Source: Phymorhynchus buccinoides
Taxonomy: Eukaryota > Mollusca > Gastropoda > Neogastropoda > Raphitomidae
Assembly (NCBI GenBank): GCA_017654935.2
Contig: CM065680.1
Span: 38,513,581-38,577,580 of the forward strand
DNA length: 64,000 nucleotides
Direction of reading: 5' to 3'
Positions 45,085-54,515 of the stretch are shown here, one piece after another. The position numbers were made by a program, and so were the translations under genes. Below the pieces are notes generated by a model. It was not told the origin of the DNA, ran no database searches, and was given only the letters and a program-made list of their open reading frames with translations. Position 1 is the first letter of the stretch; each line of letters opens with the position of its first letter.

Positions 45085-46196
45085 GGAGAAATTTGGATAA
45101 ACAGAGACAAATTTGGATAAGCTTTTCTTTCATAGTATCCGGGCAAGACTAATCCGGCTAACGTAGTGGTCACCGGAGACAAACTCCGACTGGCAGTGGC
45201 ACAGCTCCTGCCGTTCATTTACCACTATCCTAGTCTATCATCTATGGCCCCAGATCCCTAATTTAGTTGGTGCAAGCCCTGGGGCGCTGCACAGCGCTGA
45301 TAATACTGCTTCGATGGAGGCGTCAGTCATCTGATTCCATTCCACAACTGTCCTATATATAGATGTCATATAATTTACATCACTTATTATTTTCCAGCAA
45401 TAAATGAACATGCATCTTTTTTGGTAGGCCTATTCTAACAACTGCACACAATCCAGGGCTCCCAAACATCCCGCAAAAAAAGGGTCCCATACACTCCTCC
45501 CATAGACTCCTTCACTTACATAAGTTACAGTATAGAGGTCCTAGGGGTGGGATAGAGGGTCCCAGTGGCATTGCTAAAAAAGGTTTCTACTAGAAATTCT
45601 AGTGCATCCCTGGGACCCCCTGCACATTCTTTTAGATGGTCTAGTGTTCTAAAATGTATCGTATGCAGACTACTCGTGTAAACTGACATGCCCAAACTGA
45701 CAGAAAATAGTGTATTAATTACTGTATAGATCAAACCGATGATCCGTGATCGGTGATCAAGTAGATCTACTTCTAAAAACTCAAACTGACATCATAGGCA
45801 ATTCGCATTATTATGTCAATAATCAGTGTGTTGACTGTGGCTAACAACTGCGAAGAAGAAGAAGAAGATAGGCCTACTAATCCCATAGGCCTATGCACGG
45901 ATCCTATAATAATTTACTCAATGTGTAGTGTCCATCACTCACTCCATCAGTCCATGGCCTACTACTTCAGTACTTGTGTTTTGGGTTTGATCTACATCGA
46001 TTGACACAGAGAACATACCATACAAATACTCACCATTCATGGTGCCGCCCATTTCACGGCATATGTAGATTTTGGCTTCTCGAGCCATGTCCCGATTAAA
46101 GTACTCTGCACAATGCACATCCCAAATGCATGGGAAAATACGAATTAAGTCAATTAGTTTGCTGTTTTCGCACGCTGAACCGATCTCGTCCGCCAT
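39198..46196 (-). CDS. MADF/BESS-like DNA-binding protein of the Harbinger element, three exons, intact
   Basis: Exons 46034-46196, 44115-44299 and 39198-39890 (minus strand) join in phase to give about 346 residues. Residues 1-117 form a MADF (Myb/SANT-like) domain: MADEIGSACENSKLIDLIRI, FPCIWDVHCAEYFNRDMARE, ICREMGGTMNEETMMKRYRS, LRTQYVKYLN, EPSWKYFQLLNFLRPCV. A Ser/Pro/Gln-rich linker follows, with a KKRK nuclear-localisation-like patch. A C-terminal segment (ETENDLFFKMLAKKVAKLSE, RLQDELRMELYAKVY) resembles a BESS protein-interaction motif. Harbinger transposases need such a partner for nuclear import and DNA binding. The start is the ATG at 46196, close inside the right terminal repeat region. 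No disruptions are seen. Confidence 0.87.
39994..40860 (+). CDS. Transposase exon 3 (catalytic core)
   Basis: Begins VPSSSAEWRQTATEF after CCAG and carries all three catalytic acidic residues; stop TAA at 40858-40860. It lies inside MADF intron 2 on the opposite strand, 103 bases from MADF exon 3. Confidence 0.93.
   Translation: MPSSSAEWRQTATEFEHRWNFPNCIGAMDGKHIRIKSPGGSMYYNYMDYHSIILLALIDANYRFLYVNVGANGRAGDAGVFRDSALAHTLEHNTLQIPDDTPLPGRTRKVPFFIVGDDAFPLKPYLMKPFPFRKVMNNLQDAAEEDERRKQRVFDYRLSRARRLSENAFGVLATRFQVFYTAMRLSPEHATTVTLAAIALHNFLMTKRDAAFVPRGYIDHEDPQTGNITPGEWRNVPQQNLLDDIQISPANRYGQKAADVREEIKEYVNNEGQVPWQENRVFGNVARR
41033..41415. repeat. About 80-bp degenerate tandem repeat, left part
   Basis: Units of AGGTTGAATTTGTTTTATTG, GAGATACTACTTTGACAATG, TGTGTGTTGGTGG. 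The array resumes at 42570-42800, so an insertion of about 1.15 kb split it. Confidence 0.75.
41416..42330. other. Insertion inside the Harbinger repeat array
   Basis: Includes a TTAGGG-like stretch (41650-41695), AGACAGACAAACA repeats, a poly-G run (41877-41899) and a minus-strand CCACCTTCTGGAAG-family copy (42040-42135). Element ends were not recognised. Confidence 0.5.
42331..42567 (+). mobile_element. hAT-like MITE, copy 4
   Basis: CAGGGATCCCAGCAA, a C run, GGGGGTCTATAAAGCAC ... TTGTTTTGCATGATGATTGG, GTGCCCTG. Inside the Harbinger element. Confidence 0.72.
42570..42800. repeat. About 80-bp degenerate tandem repeat, right part
   Basis: Continuation of 41033-41415 (GTGTGTGTTGGTGGATTTG, GAGATACTATAGTATACTTG). 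Confidence 0.7.
42878..42918. repeat. (GT)n microsatellite
   Basis: Pure GT run in MADF intron 2. Confidence 0.95.
43199..43810. mobile_element. Fold-back element with TTAGGG-like arms, copy 3, interrupted
   Basis: Left arm: GGTAAAGGTCAAGATGTGCC, C run, TACATTTCTCGGTTAATT. Right arm ends GATCTTTACCTTTACC. CCCTAACCCTAACC-type tracts lie at 43555-43600 and GGTTAGGGTTAG at 43690-43715. The left arm is interrupted at 43335-43520 by a LINE/SINE-like tail (AGAGCGCTTAACTCCCT, CAAAGCGCTGAAC). Confidence 0.78.
43333..43520 (-). mobile_element. LINE/SINE tail inserted in the fold-back element
   Basis: On the minus strand: GTTCAGCGCTTTGAGCTCCC, AGGGAGTTAAGCGCTCTATA, AATGACCAG, (TAT)n. Same family as 49380-49485 on the plus strand. 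Confidence 0.6.
44115..44299 (-). CDS. MADF protein exon 2
   Basis: 185 bases between TTTTACAG and GTATGC. Encodes ETMMKRYRSLRTQYVKYLNI and EPSWKYFQLLNFLRPCVTS, the second half of the MADF domain. Confidence 0.87.
45009..45080. repeat. (GA)n microsatellite
   Basis: Pure GA run next to a family D repeat. Confidence 0.95.
45125..45290. repeat. Dispersed repeat family D, copy 2
   Basis: TATCCGGGCAAGACTAATCC, CTCCGACTGGCAGTGGCACA and CGTTCATTTACC match 34364-34500. One copy sits outside and one inside the Harbinger element. Confidence 0.65.
45454..45655 (-). mobile_element. hAT-like MITE, copy 5
   Basis: CAGGGCTCCCAAACATCCCG ... AGGGTCCCAGTGGCATTGC ... CACATTCTTTTAGATGG. The far end is decayed. 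Confidence 0.65.
46034..46196 (-). CDS. MADF protein exon 1
   Basis: ATG at 46194-46196 to the donor GTGAGT. Encodes MADEIGSACENSKLIDLIRI and FPCIWDVHCAEYFNRDMARE. A CCAAT-type ATTGGCTG (about 46231) and the right subterminal repeats lie immediately upstream, so the promoter probably overlaps the transposon end. Confidence 0.87.
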
Positions 46197-46409
46197 TGTG
46201 ATGCAAATACGACGACATACGAATCGACGCTCTGATTGGCTGCAACCTACAACACGCTGCAACATCGAGGAAACGATAGTATTGCTTTCTACCGCCCTAC
46301 AACATACAACAGCAACCCTACAACCTTGTTGTATGTTGCATGAAACTGTTGCAACCCCAAAGTTGCAGGTAAAACTAGCAAAAGTTGCAGCGTGTGCCGA
46401 GCCCAACCT

Positions 46410-47090
46410 CAGTTATCCATTCACTGGTATATCAACTGTCCATTTTCAATAATACGTTTGTCTTCTTTCAACACTATCCAACTGTAGGCTACTCGAGCGT
46501 AAAAGTTGTATTGCGTCATGTTGAACATTAATAGGTCTAAACCATTAGGATCAGGACAGAAGTAGATCTAGAAGCGAAACGAAAAGCAGGCGTAAGGTTA
46601 TGTAGTGTGATACGGTTGCGTTTGAATACGTTACTATAAATAGACATTCAATGAGATGTAGGTCTCACAATTAATATTCCTTGATAGAAAATATCAATAG
46701 GATATGAATTTGAAGTCTCAGTTTTCAGTTTGTACACCTTTTAAAAGTAAATGAAATATATTTCAACGATTAAAAACATCAACATTCAGTATTATTTCAC
46801 AAGAATTAATGATTTCAAGAATAGATCTACATTCAAAATAAAGAGGGAGCTTACTATCTCGAGCAGTGTATTATGTTATATCCCTCGGTGGGAACGAAAT
46901 AGTTCATTTTTAAAACATCAAGTTCATATTATTGTACCCTAGTTGGAGGTTAATAATAGTAAAACTACACTCTTAAAGCATTCAGCAAAAACTCTATGAC
47001 AATGGAACATAGTCCCCTGGGGGTTGTACCTACATCGAAGATCTAAGCGAGATAGAAGCTCAGCCAGAGTAGCGATTGTGTAAAAAGCAA
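46410..47090. other. Unannotated AT-rich stretch
   Basis: No exon or repeat family member was recognised in this interval. Confidence 0.4.
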
Positions 47091-47094
47091 ATGA

Positions 47095-47358
47095 GCATGT
47101 GCGTGTCAGTGTGTGTGAGCGCGCTCGTATGTGTGTGTGCGCGTGTGTGTGTTTGTGTCTCACAGTCTGTGTGTGTGTGTGGGGGGGGGGGGGGGGGGGG
47201 GGGGGGCGTGTGTGTGTGTAGATATATTTATAGATATGTGTGTGTGTGTGTGTGTCTCTTGTGTGTGTGCGTGTGAGTGTGTGTGTGTATGTCTGTGTAT
47301 ATCTATGTGTATGTCTGTGGGTGAGTCTCTGTGTATATGCGTATGTGTGTGTGTGTGT

Positions 47359-47395
<37 letters not shown>

Positions 47396-47400
47396 ATGTG
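47095..47400. repeat. (GT)n/poly-G/(GA)n compound low-complexity block
   Basis: GT runs, a G run (47181-47206), more GT, then GA and a G run. The sequence at 47460-47640 after it contains no recognised gene. Confidence 0.9.
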
Positions 47401-47929
47401 CGTTAATGACCAACCCCCCTCCCTCCTCTCTTTTCTGTGACTCGCACTAATATTATTGTTGTTGTCTTACCCTGGCTTAAAGACTCCAGGGATCATCCCA
47501 CCAGCTGAAGCCCTTGTTCACTACGGTACAAATGTCACCAGCTAGGGATGAGAACATTATGTGTGAGACCGTTTTTGATTACCCCGCCACGAGGGCAGCC
47601 ACACTCCGACTTCGGAGGAAATTAATATTATTAAATGGGTTTGCTTGCTGATGGAGTGTCAGTGACTTAAAAGCTTTGGTGTATAACAAATTGTTAGCAG
47701 GAATCATTCATTATATCTCTAACTGGAGAGGGGTTAGAGAGGGAAATAAGTCATTGTGGGCAGATAAATCTTTTTATTATGGCTTTATTGTGCAGGCTGA
47801 CAGTGAATTATAATTATATGAGTCACTTTCAACAGTTTTTAGCTTTTTTCAGTTACGTTTGAAAAAAGGTTATGCTTAGTTTACCTCATTGGTCCCTTGC
47901 CATATTTTTTGTTTAATTATATAACTATG

Positions 47930-49370
47930 TGATCCAAATGCTTCTGGCACTGAAGGGGTTAAATGCTGAATTAAAAATGTCCCTACATCCTAAATCGACA
48001 AACACACCATAAGAAACTATCATGCCAAATGTCATGCTTGTTATATGAAAATGCGCAACACTAGATTTTCTTGTTGAATTAAAAGTTACGCAATCAAAAT
48101 GCCTGGCACCAAAGGGGTTAAAGGCTGAATTGAACATATCTCTACATCAGAAATTGATAAACACACGTACACCATAAGAAACCACCATGTTAAATTTCAT
48201 GGTTGTTACATGAAAATACCCAACTCTACACATTTAAAAAAATAAAATAACTCTTCGCGATCAAAATGCCCTTGGCACTGAAGAATTTAAAGGTTGAATT
48301 GCAATTGTCCCTGCATCAGAAATTGATAAACACACCATAAGAAATTATCATGCCAAATTTCATGCTTATTGTATGAAAATACCCAAGACTAGATTTTTTT
48401 TTAAATTATAACTGTCCTCGATCACAATGCCAAGGTTGGCACTGAAGGGGTTAAAGTCTGAATTGAAAATGTCCCTACATCATAAATTGTTAAACACACC
48501 ATAAGAAAATGTCATGCCAAATTCCATGCTTGGTTTTTTAAAATGCATACCACTAGAAGTTTATTTACTTATTACTGTTTGCAATAAAAATGTTCTTGGC
48601 ATTGAAAGGGTTAAAGGCCGAATTGCAAATGTTCTTACGTCAAAATTTAACAAAGACACCATAAGAAATGATCATGGCAGATTTCATTCTTGTTATATGA
48701 AAATGCTCAATACTATAATTTTTTGTTGAATTAAAATTCCGCTATAAGAATGCATTTGGCATCGAAAGGGCTAAAGGCTGAATTGAAGGTATCCCTCTGT
48801 CAGAAATGAATAAACGCACCGTAAGAAACCACCATGCCAAATTTTATGCTTGTTACATGAAAATGCCCAACACTAAAAAAAAATTAATCAAATAACTGTT
48901 TGCGATTAAAATGCCCTAGGCACTGAAGGGAGTCTGAATTGCAAATGTTCCTACGTCAGAAATTGATAAACACACCATAAGAAACTATCGTACCAAATGT
49001 CATGCTTATTTCATGAAAATACCCAACACTAGAATTTTGTTTAATTATAATTGCCCACGATCAAAAATTCCTTGGCACTGAAGGGGCTAAAGGCTGAATT
49101 GAAAATGTCCCTCCGTCAGAAATCGATAAACATGCCATAAGAACCTATCATGCCAAATTTCATGCTTGTTTCATGAAAATGCATACCACCAGAATTTTTT
49201 TAATTTATTTTTGTCCCCCCCAAAAAAACACCCCACCCCACTTGGTACTGAAAGGGTTAAAGGCTGAATTCCAATTGTCCCTACGTCAGGAATTGATAAA
49301 AAAAAACCACCATTTGATACCATTATACCAAATTTCCAATTTGTTGCTTGAAAATGCACAATTCTGCCAT
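47930..49370. repeat. About 160-bp satellite, nine diverged units
   Basis: Units begin near 47946, 48106, 48273, 48436, 48599, 48759, 48921, 49073 and 49242. Each has GGCACTGAAGGGGTTAAAGG, CTGAATTGAAAATGTCCCTA, GATAAACACACCATAAGAAA, ATCATGCCAAATTTCATGCT and ATGAAAATGCCCAACACTAG. Divergence is appreciable and the arrangement is regular. Confidence 0.92.
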
Positions 49371-49379
49371 TCTCTCTTC

Positions 49380-49449
49380 CATTATATCTGCCTTTGTTCA
49401 GCGCTTTGAGCTCCTTGCAAAGGGAGTTAAGCGCTCTATAAATAACCAC

Positions 49450-49480
<31 letters not shown>

Positions 49481-49485
49481 AGTTT
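49380..49485 (+). mobile_element. LINE/SINE 3' tail with (ATT)n
   Basis: GTTCAGCGCTTTGAGCTCCT, AGGGAGTTAAGCGCTCTATA, AATAACCACT, (ATT)n. Inverse orientation of 43333-43520. Confidence 0.6.
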
Positions 49486-49489
49486 ACGT

Positions 49490-50385
49490 CACGAAAACAG
49501 CCTGGTATGACGTCATTTTCCAGTGCACAACTGACAGCAAATGAAATTGAACTTTTGACAATCTGTTCTCAAAGTTAGGAGTTGACCAGAAGAGAAGGAC
49601 ACACTCGCCAGCAACTTCCGCATATTATGGCGGATCGTAACAATAGTGACCGTAACAATAGTGACAACATGCATTAAACAAATTATTTCTCTTTGTAGGG
49701 TAGACAAGTGAAAAATGCTTAGATCTAAATTGAAAGTAATCCTGAGGACCGTTCCTCTGAATCTATTCACGTTTTTATCTTAATCGTTTTTAGCATAGAA
49801 ATTAGCGTAACAATAGTGACATTTTAAAGAAAAGTGCCTTACTCGGATTAGAAAAACGGACCTCAAATGCTCAACAGACGTTGCTAAGCGCTCCAGTTTC
49901 ACATTCAGTCGTTGAGAGGAGAAGTGATGTAAATCTTTGCAAAGTCTTAACATTAAAAAATAGACTATTAAGGAAAACCTGTCTTCGTAACAATAGTGAC
50001 ATAATTCTGACGGACATTGAAATTTGGTGCTTCAAAGTGCCATCAAAATGCAGAAAGGCATACTCATCAATTTTCCGACGTACACGTTAATTACATTATT
50101 TTTCAAATTATATTGGCATCAAATACTTTTTCTTTGTCTTCAAAATTTCATTGCACATCAAAAGACACGCATTTTGTTGCACCCCTTGTGTTCAGAGTGT
50201 AAATTGTGTTTGAAAATGAAGAAATCGAAACCTATTTTTGTGTGCAATTTCCAGGTGGCATATCAAATTCTTCATGAATTTGTAAACTACAAATTTGTTG
50301 TCCATACCCTCTCCCAGATTTGTTTTAATTTGTTGACACATTTTTCGACCTTTTTTGAAAAACGCTCATATATGAAAAGTTCATG
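49490..50385. other. AT-rich segment with a four-fold 15-bp motif
   Basis: CGTAACAATAGTGAC occurs at about 49636, 49651, 49806 and 49986, the first two directly tandem. No protein family is recognised in the open frames of this segment. It may be part of an uncharacterised element. Confidence 0.5.
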
Positions 50386-50840
50386 AACATCAGACTGACT
50401 TGTCTCAATGGTGGATTATGTTTAGAAGTAACAGCACTCTGACATGCATGGAAAGTTCGTGAACAACAGGCTCACTTATCTCAATGGTAGATTACGTTAT
50501 GAAGTAACAGCACTCTGACTTGCCTGGAAAGTTCATGAACATCAGGCTAACTTGTCTCATTTGTACGATACGTTATGAAGTAACAACACTCTGACTTGCC
50601 TGGAAAGTTCATGAACATCGGGCTGACTTGTCTCATTTGTACGATACGTTATGAAGTAACAACACTCTGACTTGCCTGGAAAGTTCATGAACATCAGGCT
50701 AACTTGTCTCATTTGTACGACACGTTATGAAGTAACAACACTCTGATTTGAATGGAAAGTTCATGAACATCAGGCTGACTTGTCTCATTTATACGATACG
50801 CTTTGAAGTAACAGCACTCTGACTTGCATATAAAGTTCTT
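50386..50840. repeat. 76-bp tandem repeat, six units, related to the lectin exon end
   Basis: Units of ACATCAGGCTGACTTGTCTC, ACGATACGTTATGAAGTAAC, ACTCTGACTTGCCTGGAAAG, TTCATGA. The CTGGAAAGTTC...CATCAGGCTGACTTGTC core is the complement of the 3' end of the C-type-lectin exon. Confidence 0.92.
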
Positions 50841-50921
50841 TTAGCCAGGGTATCTCAACATCAACAACAACATTTTTACTCCTATCTAGTATTTTGGTGT
50901 TTCTGTTTTCATGTCATATGG

Positions 50922-50995
50922 AAAGGTGGTGAGCATCAGACTCACTCGTCTCCGTTGTTTGATACATTGTGAAGTAACTTACACGGAACGTTCTT
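50922..50995. repeat. Isolated satellite unit
   Basis: GAGCATCAGACTCACTCGTC, GTTTGATACATTGTGAAGTA, ACTTACACGGAACGTTC. Intermediate between the 76-bp and 66-bp subfamilies. Confidence 0.75.
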
Positions 50996-51107
50996 GCCCA
51001 CCATTATGAACTTTTGCCATTAGGACGCAGGTATCGAACTCTCAAACCAAAATCACGGGCACAAAAAACTTTCATACCACGTTCTATCCATCTCTTAAAT
51101 TCATGAT

Positions 51108-51111
<4 letters not shown>

Positions 51112-51164
<53 letters not shown>
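51112..51164. repeat. (CT)n microsatellite
   Basis: Pure CT run. Confidence 0.95.
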
Positions 51165-51168
<4 letters not shown>

Positions 51169-51504
51169 TGATTGAAACAGCTAGCTGACTGCATTAATTG
51201 TTAAGTGTTAATGTGTAGATATACTATTATCATGTATATTGATGTGTTTGTATTGATTGTTGATGACGAATAGTATTCCAAATGTTGTTATTTGAATGAC
51301 TGTTATAAGTTAATAATGGTTACGCTGTTCTAAATGTGCATATTTCTAATTTCATGTAATTAATTGTAATAATTATTTGATTGGTATAATTTTGTTTCAC
51401 GCGTTTGATCAATGTTCTTTCAGTTATGTGGTATATCTGTCATGTTGTTGCACCTAACCTGAATTTCTCGTTTGGAGTTATTAAAGTATACTTGCACTTG
51501 AAGT

Positions 51505-51980
51505 TCTGGAGCATCAGGCTGACTTGTCTCCGTTGTTTGATGCATTGTAAAGTAGGTTACATGGAAAGTTCTGGAGATTTTGCTCATATGCTGATCGCTT
51601 CTCTGCCTTTTGGCTAAGACAGTGATTCAGGAATATAAATTTTTGTTTATACCCTGGTTGGTTTGTTCAGCCCGTCGTACATGGCGAAAGCCGATACGCG
51701 ACGTTAAACTGAACTTCCATCCATCCAGTTCTGGAGCATCAGGCTGACTTGCCTCCATTGTTTAATACATTGTAAAGTAACATACATGGAAAGTTATGGA
51801 GCATCAGGCCGACTTGCCTCCATTGTTTAATACATTGTAAAGTAACATACATGGAAAGTTCTGGAGCATCAGGCTGACTTGCCTCCATTGTTTTATACAT
51901 TGTAAAGTAACATACATGGAAAATTATGGAGCATCAGGCCGACTTGCCTCCATTGTTTAATACATTGTAAGGTAACTTAC
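51505..51980 (-). repeat. 66-bp tandem repeat derived from the lectin exon 3' end
   Basis: About five units of GGAAAGTTCTGGAGCATCAG, GCTGACTTGCCTCCATTGTT, TAATACATTGTAAAGTAACA, TACAT. On the minus strand each repeats the codons for QVSLMLQNFP and then a GTATGTTAC or GTAACC donor-like sequence. The array abuts the real exon at 51981 and is interrupted by the U2-headed SINE. Confidence 0.9.
51577..51726 (+). mobile_element. U2-snRNA-headed SINE, copy 1
   Basis: A short leader (TGCTCATATGCTG), then ATCGCTTCTCTGCCTTTTGG CTAAGA (51594-51619), matching the first 26 nt of U2 snRNA with one change, then a unique body (CCCTGGTTGGTTTGTTCAGC, CGTCGTACATGGCGAAAGCC) ending GCGACGTTAAACTGAACTTC plus CATCC repeats. 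Flanked by AGTTCTGGAG at 51567-51576 and 51727-51736, a 10-bp target duplication within the satellite. Confidence 0.85.
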
Positions 51981-52190
51981 CTGGAAAGTTCTGGAGCATC
52001 AGGCTGACTTGTCGTAGTTTTTCCAGCGTGTCCATACTGGCCATCATGCCTCCCTCTGCCTCACAGGCCTTCTTCGCGTCCTTCCAGGTGTACTTTTTGG
52101 CCCACGTTCGGGGCCCGTGGCGCCACAGCACCTTCCAGCACGAATTGGTTGGCCGGTTGTAATAGAAACAGTCCTCCAGCTTGCAGTAGT
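51981..52190 (-). CDS. C-type-lectin-like domain exon (copy 2)
   Basis: This 210-base symmetric phase-1 exon has a CCCCCAG acceptor and a GTAAGT donor. It encodes DYCKLEDCFYYNRPTNSCWK, VLWRHGPRTWAKKYTWKDAK, KACEAEGGMMASMDTLEKLR, QVSLMLQNFP. It is a close paralogue of 17252-17461. Lysine-rich KYTWKDAKKACEAEGG is nearer a canonical lectin helix than copy 1. No PAN exon is visible upstream in the window (53-64 kb), so this copy may belong to a gene whose other exons lie beyond, or be an orphan exon from segmental duplication. No stop or splice defect is seen. The next downstream exon is not found. Confidence 0.75.
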
Positions 52191-52199
52191 CTGGGGGAA

Positions 52200-52677
52200 C
52201 ACACGCACACACACGCGCGCACACACACACATACACGCGTGCGCGCCTCTGCATGCTTACACGTATATGCATGTATACGCGCACACCTCTACTGACATGT
52301 TGACCACATCTGTTGTAGTCAGCATGCGATGCTGTTATGTGACACTGTCCAGAAAGTCGGACAAACAAACCAAATAACAAAAACACACATAAAGACAATC
52401 AGACAGACAGACAGACATCAAACACACAGACAGTCATGCAAACCGCTTCATAACCACTTGTTCTGGACAAACACACAGAGTGACAAACACATTGACAAGC
52501 ATGCATACTGACAAACACCACATTAATTTAACAAACAGACACATATGGAAAGTATACACGCTGACAAACACATCTTGACAAACACACTGTCAAGCCACTG
52601 ACAAAAACACAGATACACACAAACTGACAAACACACACACATGCAAAATGACAAAGTGTCAAACACACACTGGCAAG

Positions 52678-52725
<48 letters not shown>

Positions 52726-53005
52726 ACACACACACAGAGAGACAAACACACAAAGCGTCAAACACACTGATCAATACTCAAACTGTCAAACACTGATAAA
52801 CACACAGACTGTGAAACATATTGACAAACGCACTCACCATCAAACACACTAACAAAAATCAAAAACACCCACCCACACGCAGTGATGTTCGGAGGATCGA
52901 AAAGTGATAGGACAAACTGTCATGAGACGAGATAAATCAACAGGACAATGTCCAGCGTGCCAGTGTTGAAAATTTAATTTGTCCTGACAGGGGAGAACAC
53001 AATAA
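52200..53005. repeat. Paralogous intron flank with CA-rich tract
   Basis: ACAAACACACTGAC-like repeats, a pure (AC)n run (52675-52722), then CACGCAGTGATGTTCGGAGG, ATCGAAAAGTG, CCAGTGTTGAAAATTTAATT and GTCCTGACAGGGGAGAACAC. The last four blocks match 19350-19505, marking a segmental duplication that ends near 53005. Confidence 0.8.
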
Positions 53006-53639
53006 GACATTTTGTTTGATAATGTTCGTTTGCTCTTTTACTTTTTTTGTATTTTTTTATTTTTTCCTTTTTTGTGTGTTTAACTTATTTATTTAAATGT
53101 GTTGGTTATCAAATATGAGATGATAAACTGGAAGTGTGGATGTGCTTTTAATGGTTTATTTTTCTTAGTTTTTGCGCAAACTTATGGAACCATATTAGTG
53201 CTGCAAGGTGATTAGTTTACGATACTGTTACATGTACTTGTTTTTTCTTTCTATTAATGTTACCGTTTGTCCTTTCCATTCTTGTTTACATTGATGTTAT
53301 ATGTTCCTGCAGCTCTCATGCCCCGGAGAGCGAGTGTTCATGAATTTCGGGGTAAGAAAGGTTGAGAGTGAAAGCGGTGTGAAAGGGGAATTATTTTTTG
53401 CGAGTGTGTGCGTGAGTTGTAAGGATATGGGGGAAGCCCACTGGGAAGAAGGAGTTTAGCTGCCTTTGTGCTATTTTTACTGGTGTTTTGTGGCCATGAA
53501 TCTTTTTTCTTGTCGCGTTCTGATGTTGATTTTTGTTGCAAGAGTTGAATTTTGCAAAGGATGTTTATCGACGCTCTTCGAAGCTATTGTGTTTTTGTTT
53601 GTTTGCTCTTACTGATTTGTGATGTATGAAATTAACAAA

Positions 53640-54010
53640 TCAAAATGAACGAAGCGGTAAAAAGTTATACCTTAAACTGTAATGGTATTAATGACAACGA
53701 GAAAAGGAAGGATATGTTTGATTTTGTTAAAGAAATCTAGAAAATAGTAATGTATTTTTACTTCAGGAAACTCATCATCCTGCACAGACAGAGAAATTTG
53801 TAAGATCATGTTGGGGTTATGATTGTTACCTTGCTGGCTCTGATACAAACAAAAATGGAGTAGCCATCTTATTAAAAAATAATTTTGATTATAAAGTTTA
53901 CAGTGTGGAGAGACCCTGATGGCCACTATATCGTACTGGACATTGAGATGATGAACAAAAGAAAAACTCTAGTTAATGTGTATGGCCCAAATTCAGCTAT
54001 CTCGTTCGAT
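53640..54010 (+). mobile_element. Decayed L1/Tx1-like endonuclease domain
   Basis: Broken frames encode YTLNCNGINDNEKRKDMFDF, LQETHHP, WGYDCYLAGSDTNKNGVAIL, GHYIVLDIEMMNKRKTLVNV and YGPNSA. N-G-I-ND...KR, LQETH, GVAIL and VNVYGPN are hallmarks of the apurinic-type endonuclease of L1/Tx1 LINEs. Frameshifts and stops make it dead. It ends abruptly near 54010. Confidence 0.75.
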
Positions 54011-54465
54011 GTATTGTAAAACCATGAAAAACTATGGACACTAAAACAGTAACTAAAGACAGTAAAATAAAGACAAAGTAAGCACATGGCAAACTGAAGT
54101 AAAATATTAAAGCAAGCTGGTGCGCTTCGCAACAAATTAACCTGTGTCAAATGGACTCGCCCTAGCAATAAAGACCCAACGGGTTGAAGTGTTATTTGTT
54201 TTTTTCTTTTCTACCATGTGTCTCATGAGGTATGTGTTTGACATCAATTTATGATATCGCATTTCATTCTTTTACTAAATCGGTAATGCATCAAAAAAAT
54301 GCTGCTCAATTAAACCACGAGATAGAATGAAAACACGAGTAGATGAGCCTAGAAAAAGGGAATAACAGAATGAATAAGTGACTTGTTCAATAAATAGATC
54401 TAAGCTCGATACAAAGTACTCGCGTAGCCGTGCGGTCGTGTGTGTGTCAAGTCATGTCAAAATTA
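54010..54465. other. Unannotated AT-rich stretch
   Basis: No recognised gene or repeat. Confidence 0.4.
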
Positions 54466-54469
54466 TCTT

Positions 54470-54504
<35 letters not shown>

Positions 54505-54515
54505 ATGTGTGTGTG
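54470..54515. repeat. (GT)n microsatellite
   Basis: Pure GT run. Another G run lies at 54741-54762. Confidence 0.9.

Larger units (their letters stand above)
34841..46405 (+). mobile_element. Complete 11.6-kb PIF/Harbinger transposon
   Basis: Left end GGCTCGGCACACGTTGCAAC (34841-34860). The right end, read inward on the minus strand from 46405, is G then GGCTCGGCACACGCTGCAAC. The first 24 bases agree except one substitution. Both subterminal regions are crowded with GTTGCAAC/GCTGCAAC/TTGTTGTAT words (34850-34960; 46215-46395), probable transposase binding sites, and the left end has a second inner copy, GGCACACGCTGCAACTTTG (34920 onward). It carries a DDE transposase and a MADF protein, the two-gene plan known for Harbinger. 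No convincing 3-bp target duplication is visible. It is unusually long because its introns host later insertions. Confidence 0.88.

Noticed and set aside
47930..49370. CRISPR array
   Set aside because: Units are about 160 bp and diverged, without short repeats separated by unique spacers, and the genome is eukaryotic.
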